From positions 434,001-498,000 of the forward strand of contig NZ_JAPFQN010000006.1 in NCBI RefSeq assembly GCF_026241165.1: a stretch of DNA of 64,000 nucleotides, given 5' to 3'. Below the pieces are notes generated by a model. The model made no database searches. It was given only the letters and a program-made list of their open reading frames with translations, and was not told the origin of the DNA. This document shows, in pieces, positions 44,989 through 52,486 of this stretch. This DNA comes from Mangrovivirga halotolerans (GTDB lineage Bacteria > Bacteroidota > Bacteroidia > Cytophagales > Cyclobacteriaceae). Positions within the stretch are counted from its first letter, which is position 1, and every line of letters begins with the position of its first letter. The translations under genes and the position numbers were made by a program.

Positions 44989-46590
44989 TTATTTTAATTT
45001 TGGATATATTAAAGATAATACAATAAACACGAATGCTGAAGCGGTAATTCCAAATACATTTGGATCCAGATTATATGGAAGTTTAAAGTACACATCCAGA
45101 TAGTCAACGTGAATGATCTGCGATGAGTTTATTGAACTGATGATTTTACCAGGACTTAATGATTGAGTTGATATACCTGACAAATCAACCCGGCTTGATA
45201 ATTCATTCAACCTGGCAGCAACTTCCGGACCTGTTAATGTCGTTGGTAGAGTGATTTTATTCGCCTGCAATAATGCTGTTACTAATCCACCGGTAATCAT
45301 ACCCCAAAAGGCTCCGGTCGGACTACTTTTTTTCCAGAAAAGTGCACCCATGATTGGAACAAATAATCCTGAAACCATAAATGCATAACTGTATAACATC
45401 AGGCTCAAAACATTCTCCATTACGCTTGCAATGAGAATTGCTAATACGCCTACCATTAAAGTTACAACCTGGGATAACCGTAAAACTGATTTTTCTGAAT
45501 CAAATTTATTTGTAAATTTTTGAATAAAATCTGATACAATATTTCCTGAGGATGCCATTAGGCAACTATCAGCTGTTGAAAGAATTGCAGAAAAATAGGC
45601 TGACATCATTAAACCTAAAAGACCAACCGGTAATATCGTTCTCAATAACATTGGTAGTCCTTGTTCCGGATCTGTCTGAGCTATATTTTCAGCTCCAAGA
45701 TAATCGAACATTCCCTGGTCAGCAGCAACACGGGCAAAAAGACCAAGAGCAACTCCCATAAACGCCATGACCGGCCATTCAAAAAGCCCTGCAATGTACC
45801 AGGCTTTTTTAGCTGTTTTTACATCTTTACAAGCATAAATACGCTGGTATAAAGTCATTCCAACAAACCAGATAGGAATAATTGTCACTACCCAGTACAC
45901 AATATCCTGCCAGCTAATATTTGCTAAAGAAAGCATTTCAGGTTTAACTGTTGCCTGAATTCCTTCCAATCCACCGATTGCGTAATAAGAAAGGGGAATT
46001 CCGATAAAAATAAGTCCGGACAATAAAATTATCCACTGAATTGTATCGGTATAAATAACTGCTTTTATTCCTCCCATTACTGTATATACCACAGCTATTG
46101 ATCCCATTATTATTAAAGCAGTAGACAAGTTTAGTTCCTGAAAAGTTCCTGAAGCCAATTTTGCACCTGCTAAAATCTGAGAACTTGTAAACCCCGCATA
46201 ACCAATCGCAGAAATGATGGCTGCGGTAATGGCTACTTTCTTATCAAAAAAATACTCATAGACCTGCGGCATTGTGTGAAATTTACTGAAAGCGGTATTT
46301 CCCCGAACTACCGGAATTAGAAAAACAGCTGCTAGCCAGGCTCCTAGTAATCCGGTGAAAAGCATCCAGCTTCCGGATATTCCCATGGTAAAACCTAGTC
46401 CGCCAAGGCCGATTGAAAAACCGCCTCCTACATCAGTTGCAACGACACTTAATCCGATATGCCAACTCGACATTCCTCGTCCACCCACATAGTAATCGTC
46501 AAGTCCTTCATTTTTTCTTAAAAAGAAGAAACCCACACCTAACATTGCAATCATGTAAATGGCAAAAATGGCCAGGTCTATTATATTCAT
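44989..46590 (-). CDS. Sodium:solute symporter (SSS family)
   Basis: The 533-residue protein has about thirteen membrane helices. SSS hallmarks include GRGMSSWHIGLSVVATDVGGGFSIGLGGLGF near residues 38-68, GYAGFTSSQILAGAKLASG and SAYFSAILSTADSCLMASSGN. The family uses Na+ to import sugars, amino acids, nucleosides or organic acids; the substrate is not readable from sequence. It is the first gene of the racemase/amidohydrolase operon, so an amino acid or N-acyl amino acid is the likely cargo. Confidence 0.9.
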   Translation of the reverse strand: MNIIDLAIFAIYMIAMLGVGFFFLRKNEGLDDYYVGGRGMSSWHIGLSVVATDVGGGFSIGLGGLGFTMGISGSWMLFTGLLGAWLAAVFLIPVVRGNTAFSKFHTMPQVYEYFFDKKVAITAAIISAIGYAGFTSSQILAGAKLASGTFQELNLSTALIIMGSIAVVYTVMGGIKAVIYTDTIQWIILLSGLIFIGIPLSYYAIGGLEGIQATVKPEMLSLANISWQDIVYWVVTIIPIWFVGMTLYQRIYACKDVKTAKKAWYIAGLFEWPVMAFMGVALGLFARVAADQGMFDYLGAENIAQTDPEQGLPMLLRTILPVGLLGLMMSAYFSAILSTADSCLMASSGNIVSDFIQKFTNKFDSEKSVLRLSQVVTLMVGVLAILIASVMENVLSLMLYSYAFMVSGLFVPIMGALFWKKSSPTGAFWGMITGGLVTALLQANKITLPTTLTGPEVAARLNELSSRVDLSGISTQSLSPGKIISSINSSQIIHVDYLDVYFKLPYNLDPNVFGITASAFVFIVLSLIYPKLK

Positions 46591-46670
46591 AAAGAGATTT
46601 GATTTCTACTGAACTTTCTTTTTGAGTTAGTGCTAATAAAAATGGTTATGATGACCTTTTATTAAAAATA

Positions 46671-46684
46671 GTTTCAGGTGAAAC
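46671..46684. promoter_or_regulatory. Palindrome GTTTCA-GG-TGAAAC upstream of the symporter operon
   Basis: A perfect 6-base inverted repeat around GG lies 81 bases upstream of the symporter gene and 42 bases past the end of the MarR gene. It may be the MarR operator. It also differs from the ParB site TGTTTCACGTGAAACA at only 2 of 16 positions, one of them the central C. Confidence 0.45.
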
Positions 46685-46725
46685 AAAATTAATATGAAAT
46701 TTTCCGTTGTGCCACCAAAAATGTT

Positions 46726-47211
46726 TTATTCCTTAGAATTTGATATAATCTCACCGGTAGTCAATAAAGGAGAAGCATCAATTTTACCTGCATCCATCAA
46801 ATTAACCAATGTATTAATAGAAGATTTGATTTGATTGATTTCTGAATCATCTAGCTTTTCAAGACTGGTCTCCAGCTTTTCCTGCATCAGGGGTGGAATT
46901 TTATCAAACGAATCCTGGCCGGCTTTAGTCAAAGCAATTAAGCTACTTCGTTTATCTTCGATACGAGGCAATCTTGCTACATAACCTTTTGACTCCAACC
47001 GCTTTATAATTCCTGTAACAGTACTGGCATTTAAATTTAAATGCGCTTTAATATCTTTTTGAGTAGCCATTCCTTTATCAGACTGCTTCAGAAATTTTAA
47101 AGTGAGTAATTGCGGTATACTAAGGCCATACATCTTTTGAATTCTTTTACTTTCAATGTTTATGGCTCTTATTATCCTTCTCAAATCAATAAGAATGTCA
47201 GTGTACTCCAT
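46726..47211 (-). CDS. MarR-family transcriptional regulator
   Basis: The 161-residue protein has a winged helix with GMATQKDIKAHLNLNASTVTGIIKRLESKGYVARL and the wing IEDKRSSLIALTKAGQDSF, flanked by dimerisation helices. MarR proteins usually repress nearby genes and release on binding a small ligand. It lies directly upstream of and in the same direction as the symporter operon, with a palindrome in the 135-base gap, so it is the likely regulator of that operon. A minus-strand TATCTTTG at 47237-47244 fits its own -7 element. Confidence 0.9.
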   Translation of the reverse strand: MEYTDILIDLRRIIRAINIESKRIQKMYGLSIPQLLTLKFLKQSDKGMATQKDIKAHLNLNASTVTGIIKRLESKGYVARLPRIEDKRSSLIALTKAGQDSFDKIPPLMQEKLETSLEKLDDSEINQIKSSINTLVNLMDAGKIDASPLLTTGEIISNSKE

Positions 47212-47405
47212 TTTGTTCCTGCAGAAAATATTTACTCAAAGATAAATAAATATTTGAATGAATTTTAGCGATAAACCGGGTGTATCTTTTTCATTTGTAC
47301 CATAAATTCAAATTAAGAAGCTTAAACTGTTGACAATAAGATAATTGTTACCTATTTTCGACACATTCCAATATTTTTTAACCATTTAGCCGCTAAATAT
47401 AAAGA

Positions 47406-47792
47406 ATGAGTCCAAGAGAAATCAGTAAAGTTTTTATTATCGACGATGAGCCCATTTGCAACAAGTTGTGTAAAAACATGCTTTCATATCACTACCCTCA
47501 TTTTAGTGTAAATGAATATACTGATCCGGATGAGGCATTGAGAGATTTAGAAAAGGGAGAAGACCCGGACTTGATCATTCTTGACATCCAAATGAAAAAC
47601 ATGTCAGGCTGGCAATTTCTTGACCGGTATAATTCAAGCGAAAAAAAAGGGAAGGTGTTAATAGTGAGCAGTTCGCCGGATTTTAATGATTTTAAGAAAG
47701 CAAAAGATTATGAGAGAGTGTACAAGTATATAGTTAAACCACTTGACACACTCAAGGTTGCAAACTTACTGGAACCAGCTAAAATTTTATGA
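47406..47792 (+). CDS. Stand-alone response regulator (receiver domain only)
   Basis: The 128-residue protein is a single receiver domain with acidic pair D13-D14 (FIIDDEP), phosphoacceptor D60 (LIILDIQMKN), a conserved S (VLIVSSSPD) and K111 (IVKPL). It has no output domain, so it must act by protein contact or as a phosphorelay intermediate. No histidine kinase adjoins it. The 194-base gap to the divergent MarR gene shows no clear further gene. Confidence 0.92.
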   Translation: MSPREISKVFIIDDEPICNKLCKNMLSYHYPHFSVNEYTDPDEALRDLEKGEDPDLIILDIQMKNMSGWQFLDRYNSSEKKGKVLIVSSSPDFNDFKKAKDYERVYKYIVKPLDTLKVANLLEPAKIL

Positions 47793-47799
47793 TAGCGAA

Positions 47800-49362
47800 T
47801 TAATCTTCATCAAAGCTGTCTGCCTGAAATCCATTAAATTTCTTTTTTAGTTTATTTTCTGTGATCTTATGATTTACAGTATATGATGGATCCAGCTCTA
47901 GTCTAACTAATCTTTTATCAGCTAAAACAAGCATTAATTTCTGGTAATCATTTTGAAACTCCTGTGTTCTACGAGCTTCTTTAAAAGCATACTTTCTGGC
48001 AAAAGCGTCAGCTTTGGTAATTACTTCAATCTTTAATTCTGCAGCTATATTTCTTTTTTCCATAAGATCCTGTGCAGAACGGCCAATAACTTCAGTTGCT
48101 TCTAATGTATTTATTGTTACTACAGTGGTACCGCCCACACCGGAAACCATTTTACTAGCATCTCCTTCCAGAAAAATAGGAGAAAGGCCTGTTGTCGCAC
48201 CTAAAGTGGCATTTAAAATAGATCTATTCTTTTTGCCTTTTCTTGCCCTCTTGTAATTTTTTTCTAATTCCTTTTCCTTGTCTTCGAGCTGCTCACTCAA
48301 AATATATACCTCACTTAATACATTTATATATTGTTCGTAGAAAATCTTATCTTTTTTAGCCAGGTTTTCAGCATGCTTTACCAAGATGGTGACTTCCTTC
48401 TGATCTTTTTTCCCACTTTTATCCATCGCAAAAAATGTCAACTTCGCACTATCTACTTTTTCTTCTTCAGAAACAAAATCATAATCCGGAGTCCAGATCA
48501 TTTCATATTGTGATTGGGTATTCTTTCTCAGAGCCGAATCATCAATTTCGGCCTTATCACTCACAAAATAAAAACCACTTATATCATCATCACCATTCGG
48601 ATCTGATAAGAAAAACTTAATGTTTACCGTTGAGTTTTCATATACTTCTATAATGTCAGTTTGAGGAACCATGCTGATCTGAGGTGGAAGATCAATCTGA
48701 GTTGTTTCAATAATCAGCTTTCCTTCAGACCTTGCTTTATATGGTTGGTCTTCTACAAAAAATTGTAATTCATATGGTGTTCTGCGCAATTTATTAAATT
48801 GATAACGCGATGGTTTCCAGGTGACCTCTCCGGATTGAGAAACTTTTAGCCCTTGAGGGAGCCTGGCAGGATCGGCAAAAAACACAACAGGATCACCATC
48901 AGGATCTGAAAATGCCTGCTTATCTATTTGATATTTATTTTCTATCCCATATTGAACATAAAATTTATTAATTGTAGAGGTTCGCGGTTTCCTGTTTTTA
49001 TGTTTTACGCGAAACCACAAAGTTTTTTCGGACAGAACCTCTTCACCTTTTCGAACAAAGACTATCGATTGAAAATCAGTCAGAGAATCTAATCTGTTCA
49101 CAATAGAAAAATCGGGAGCTATATATAAGGTGTCATTTTGGATATGAGTAAATCTTTTAGCTGTTCCTCGTAAACCTATCTCAACAGAATCAGAAGAAAC
49201 AGAAGTGTTTACGGGTAAAATAAGAGTATCTCCTTCGTCAATAGTATAGGTACTTTGAGGAAATGATAATAAATTTTCATTCTTATTTTGTGCAAATACT
49301 ACAAGTGTTTGAAAAACAAACCATGCTAGTAAAAAGACTTTCTTTCCAAAAAAATTATTCAT
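47800..49362 (-). CDS. Uncharacterised exported protein with Ig/cadherin-like domains
   Basis: The 520-residue product has a signal peptide (residues 1-24, ending VVFAQ) followed by Ig-like or cadherin-like beta domains: FSDPDGDPVVFFADPARLPQGLKVSQSGEVTWKPS near 165-195, a putative-Ig pattern, and LSDPNGDDDISGFYF near 255-270. A charged helical region (about 355-385) and a Gly/Thr-rich hydrophobic stretch (about 395-425) precede a helical C-terminus. I do not recognise a named family. It is convergent with the receiver gene and lies 330 bases from gldJ, divergently. A link to cell-surface assembly is only a guess. Confidence 0.7.
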   Translation of the reverse strand: MNNFFGKKVFLLAWFVFQTLVVFAQNKNENLLSFPQSTYTIDEGDTLILPVNTSVSSDSVEIGLRGTAKRFTHIQNDTLYIAPDFSIVNRLDSLTDFQSIVFVRKGEEVLSEKTLWFRVKHKNRKPRTSTINKFYVQYGIENKYQIDKQAFSDPDGDPVVFFADPARLPQGLKVSQSGEVTWKPSRYQFNKLRRTPYELQFFVEDQPYKARSEGKLIIETTQIDLPPQISMVPQTDIIEVYENSTVNIKFFLSDPNGDDDISGFYFVSDKAEIDDSALRKNTQSQYEMIWTPDYDFVSEEEKVDSAKLTFFAMDKSGKKDQKEVTILVKHAENLAKKDKIFYEQYINVLSEVYILSEQLEDKEKELEKNYKRARKGKKNRSILNATLGATTGLSPIFLEGDASKMVSGVGGTTVVTINTLEATEVIGRSAQDLMEKRNIAAELKIEVITKADAFARKYAFKEARRTQEFQNDYQKLMLVLADKRLVRLELDPSYTVNHKITENKLKKKFNGFQADSFDED

Positions 49363-49692
49363 ACTTTTAAAAATCCAAATACGCTTATTCTAAAATTAAG
49401 AAGGTTAAAGATAAATGTAATACCACTATTTATGTACGCAATCATAAATATTATCTTACATTTGACGGATAATATTGAAGGGTTTTTTCCTTTCATAGTT
49501 TTTTTTTACTAATTATGCGTAATAAACAGGCAATTAAACAGTTTTACTTATTGAAGATTAATCTCTTTCATTAAAACTGTAAAAATGTTGCATTTATCTA
49601 GCATTGATTACATAAGCGTTAACGGTAATCTTTGAATAGATATTTAAATATTAATATATTAGCATTCATTTTTTTCAAAATAGCATAGCACA
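49363..49692. other. 330-base gene-free region before gldJ
   Basis: AT-rich, with no open frame of note. It holds the divergent starts of the Ig-like protein gene and gldJ. The only signal I can support is the promoter-like pair at 49631-49662; the T-rich tract near 49500 and the remaining 200 bases show no repeat or hairpin that I could find. Confidence 0.5.
49631..49662 (+). promoter_or_regulatory. Candidate gldJ promoter
   Basis: TTTG (49631-49634), 20 bases, then TATATTAG (49655-49662), one mismatch from TANNTTTG. This gives a predicted leader of roughly 20-25 bases before the ATG at 49693. Confidence 0.5.
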
Positions 49693-50889
49693 ATGAAAAA
49701 ACTTTCAAGAACTGCAAAACGCTTATCACTTTTTTTATGTGTAGCAGCAGTGATGGGTTCCTGTAAAATGAAGACGCAGCCAAATGCGCAAAACCCGGGA
49801 CCCGTCAGTACAACAACCGGCTTAGAATATAATGCTGATGAAGGCTTTCAGGTCAGCGAATACCGCGACCAGCCTGTGGGACCAAACCTTGTGTTTATCG
49901 AGGGAGGAAGAACTGTACTCGGATCTTTCGAGGAAGATATCATGAACAGTCGTGATAACGTCGAAAGAACTGTTACAGTAGCCAGTTTCTATATGGATGA
50001 GACTGAAGTGGCTAACATTCACTGGTTAGAATATCTTCATGCCATTAAAAGAGACTCAACTCCTGAGTTTTATCAATCAGCTCTTCCAGACACTACAGTT
50101 TGGAGAAAAGAATTAGCATTCAATGATAGTTATGTAGATCATTATCTACGATATCCTGGTTTCAGATATTATCCTGTTGTAGGAGTTAGCTGGATTCAGG
50201 CAACAGATTTCTGTAAATGGAGAACAGCAGTAGTTAATCAGAGATTAAGTGAAGAATCTGGAATTGAAGTAGATGCTAATTCAGGTGGTAGAATTCCTCT
50301 GGAAAGTGGTGTGGTTGTTCCGGATTACAGACTACCTACAGAAGCGGAGTGGGAATATGCAGCTTATGCATTAATCGGTACTCAATGGTTGGACGAAATT
50401 CAGACACACTCAAGAATTTATCCTTGGGATGGTCATGCATTGAGAAATCCATATGGAAAAGAAATGGGTTACTTCCTTGCTAACTTTAGAAGAGGTCGTG
50501 GTGACTACGCTGGTATTGCCGGTAAGTTAAACGATGGTGCAATGATCACAGCATATGTTTATGACAACCCACCAAATGATTACGGCCTTTATAACATGGC
50601 AGGTAATGTAAACGAATGGGTACAGGATGTTTACCGTCCTCTTTCATTCGAAGATGTTGATGACCTTAACCCATTCCGTAGAGGAGGTTTCCTTGACGAA
50701 GAAGATGGTTACGATACAGAAAATTTTAACTCTCTAATCAGTAACAGAACTAGAGTTTACAAGGGAGGTTCATGGAAAGATGTTGCTTACTGGATGTCTC
50801 CAGGTACAAGAAGATACTTAGAAGAAGATTCAGCGACATCAACAGTTGGATTCCGTTGTGCTATGATTAGAGCAGGATCTAATTACTAG
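49693..50889 (+). CDS. gldJ: Gliding motility / type IX secretion lipoprotein GldJ
   Basis: The 398-residue lipoprotein has a lipobox (VMGSC, C24) and a sulfatase-modifying-factor (FGE-sulfatase) domain: FIEGGRTVLGS, SFYMDETEVANIHWLEYLH, YPVVGVSWIQATDFCKWR, YRLPTEAEWEYAA, NVNEWVQDVYRP and GGSWKD. The PVGPNLVFIEGG and ALPDTTVWRKELAFND segments match GldJ rather than GldK. GldJ is an outer-membrane lipoprotein of the gliding motor and type IX secretion apparatus and is not a working formylglycine enzyme. It is shorter than Flavobacterium GldJ (about 560 residues) and no other gld genes adjoin it. A strong terminator follows. Confidence 0.88.
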   Translation: MKKLSRTAKRLSLFLCVAAVMGSCKMKTQPNAQNPGPVSTTTGLEYNADEGFQVSEYRDQPVGPNLVFIEGGRTVLGSFEEDIMNSRDNVERTVTVASFYMDETEVANIHWLEYLHAIKRDSTPEFYQSALPDTTVWRKELAFNDSYVDHYLRYPGFRYYPVVGVSWIQATDFCKWRTAVVNQRLSEESGIEVDANSGGRIPLESGVVVPDYRLPTEAEWEYAAYALIGTQWLDEIQTHSRIYPWDGHALRNPYGKEMGYFLANFRRGRGDYAGIAGKLNDGAMITAYVYDNPPNDYGLYNMAGNVNEWVQDVYRPLSFEDVDDLNPFRRGGFLDEEDGYDTENFNSLISNRTRVYKGGSWKDVAYWMSPGTRRYLEEDSATSTVGFRCAMIRAGSNY

Positions 50890-50909
50890 TAAATAAAATT
50901 TTGAAAAAG

Positions 50910-50940
50910 AAAACCCTGGCTAAAAAGTCAGGGTTTTTTT
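50910..50940. terminator. Intrinsic terminator after gldJ
   Basis: Stem AAAACCCTGGC / GTCAGGGTTTT (one G-U pair) with a 6-base loop runs straight into a T-run. It abuts the end of the convergent comF-type gene. Confidence 0.88.
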
Positions 50941-51665
50941 TATTTGGTGATAGCTAAAGAGATTACCCCTATATGAAGTTCTTTTCTAAAATTTTGAGGA
51001 ATGCATTCATATATAGCCTCCAGAGTCGCACCAGTAGTTACCACATCATCTACTAAAATAATCTTTCCCGGCACTTCTTTCTGATCATCAAAAATATATG
51101 TTTCCGAAGTGTTTATCCATCTGTCCCATCTGGATTTACTCGTTTGACTTTCCATATTGAAACTTCTGTATATCAGGTTATTATTTATCTTACAACCTAA
51201 TGCTCTAGATAATCCCTTTGCAAATTCTTCACTTTGATTAAATCCTCGCATAGCCTTTTTCTTAGCATGAATCGGTACTGGAATCAGAGTGTAATCATCA
51301 AGTTCAGGATGTTTTTCCAATAATAACTCTCCGTATCTAATACCCATATCAACTATTAATTGCTTATTTCCTTTATATTTAATTTCATCCAGAAGGACGC
51401 TGGTCTGATTACCTTTTCGATAAATTAAATAAGCAAGAGCAAAATCAACAGGAAAACGAATACTCAACCGATATTTTAATTCATTTTGTAAGAAATTGTG
51501 AAAATCTGTAACCGGGAGTGAGGAAAGACAGTTAAAACATAATCCCTGATTTTCCTTTTTTAATAAAAGATTACCACAAGAATGGCAATATTCAGGGAAA
51601 AAGAGTGAAATAAAATCTGAAAGCATCGAATATTGTTTTGGTTGTGTTTTCAATTTCGGTTTCAA
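50940..51665 (-). CDS. ComF-family phosphoribosyltransferase-like protein
   Basis: The 241-residue protein has an N-terminal zinc-ribbon-like region (CHSCGNLLLKKENQGLCFNCL) and a C-terminal PRTase fold with RGFNQSEEFAKGLSR and the PRPP motif IILVDDVVTTGATLEA. In naturally competent bacteria ComF helps handle incoming single-stranded DNA, but homologues are widespread and their role in Bacteroidota is not settled. It is convergent with gldJ and divergent from the AhpD-like gene. Confidence 0.85.
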   Translation of the reverse strand: MKPKLKTQPKQYSMLSDFISLFFPEYCHSCGNLLLKKENQGLCFNCLSSLPVTDFHNFLQNELKYRLSIRFPVDFALAYLIYRKGNQTSVLLDEIKYKGNKQLIVDMGIRYGELLLEKHPELDDYTLIPVPIHAKKKAMRGFNQSEEFAKGLSRALGCKINNNLIYRSFNMESQTSKSRWDRWINTSETYIFDDQKEVPGKIILVDDVVTTGATLEAIYECIPQNFRKELHIGVISLAITK

Positions 51666-51698
51666 AATTTAGCTTTGCATTCTTATAAATAAAAATAT

Positions 51699-52058
51699 AT
51701 GAATAATTCAGTTACAGAATTTAACGAGTACCGCGCTAGAATGAACGATGAAATTCTTGGCGCAAATAATAAAATATTAAAAAGAATCTTTAACCTGGAC
51801 ACAAATGCATTTCAGGAAGGAGCCCTTGATAAAAGAACCAAAGAAATTGTAGGATTAGCCTGCAGCATGGTATTAAGATGTGATGACTGTGTTAAATATC
51901 ATTTAACTAAATGCTATGAGTTAAAACTTAGTGATGACCAGGTTTACGAAGTATTCTCTGTAGCTAATTTAATAGGCGGAACAATTGTTATTCCTCACTT
52001 ACGCAGAGCCGTTGAGTTTTGGAATGAATTAAAACAAAGCGAAAATAATGATCTATAA
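51699..52058 (+). CDS. Carboxymuconolactone decarboxylase / AhpD-like protein
   Basis: The 119-residue helical protein has the AhpD-type redox motif CDDC within CSMVLRCDDCVKYHLTKC, after EGALDKRTKEIVGLACS. Such proteins act as thiol-based peroxidase partners or as small decarboxylases; the CxxC favours a redox role. Its end overlaps the next gene by 11 bases, so the two are translated together. It starts a long run of plus-strand genes. Confidence 0.87.
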   Translation: MNNSVTEFNEYRARMNDEILGANNKILKRIFNLDTNAFQEGALDKRTKEIVGLACSMVLRCDDCVKYHLTKCYELKLSDDQVYEVFSVANLIGGTIVIPHLRRAVEFWNELKQSENNDL

Positions 52059-52413
52059 AAAAGATCTTGACCTCGAAAGGTCATGGCAATCTCTACTTAA
52101 TAAGCTGGAAGAGTCAGTAGGCAAAAAGCCTGCTGATCTTAACAGCGTATTATTTTTAATCGGTGTTCAGGAATTAGGCTATGGTCCGAAAAGATACTCT
52201 AAGGAACAAAAACAAGATTTAATGCATATTGCAATTTGTAAAGTATTAAGTCTTTCCGGATATTATGAATTAGAAGGAATTGATGAAGATGGGTGGCCTC
52301 ATTGGAAACCCATAAAAAAACTACCTCATTTTGACTTGCTCGATCAGGAAAAACTGTTAAAACTTAATATTATCGATTACTTTAATACTGAAATGAATTT
52401 TAATATTAAGTAA
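52048..52413 (+). CDS. Conserved hypothetical protein
   Basis: The 121-residue product is soluble and mostly helical, with LFLIGVQELGYGPKRYSKEQKQDLMHIAICKVLS and GIDEDGWPHWKPIKKLP. I do not recognise a named family, although proteins of this look appear widely in Bacteroidota. It overlaps the AhpD-like gene by 11 bases, which suggests a linked function, perhaps redox or stress related. A 9-base inverted repeat follows it. Confidence 0.75.
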   Translation: MIYKKDLDLERSWQSLLNKLEESVGKKPADLNSVLFLIGVQELGYGPKRYSKEQKQDLMHIAICKVLSLSGYYELEGIDEDGWPHWKPIKKLPHFDLLDQEKLLKLNIIDYFNTEMNFNIK

Positions 52414-52416
52414 GAA

Positions 52417-52446
52417 TTAAACGGAAGCTCCTTTTTATCCGTTTAA
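52417..52446. terminator. Hairpin after the hypothetical gene
   Basis: A perfect 9-base inverted repeat TTAAACGGA / TCCGTTTAA encloses a 12-base loop that contains CTTTTT. There is no T run after it, so termination is uncertain; it may instead lie in the leader of the DUF4175 gene. Confidence 0.4.
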
Positions 52447-52486
52447 AATATATTGCTTAGTTTATGTATTGAATTAAAATAATAGT

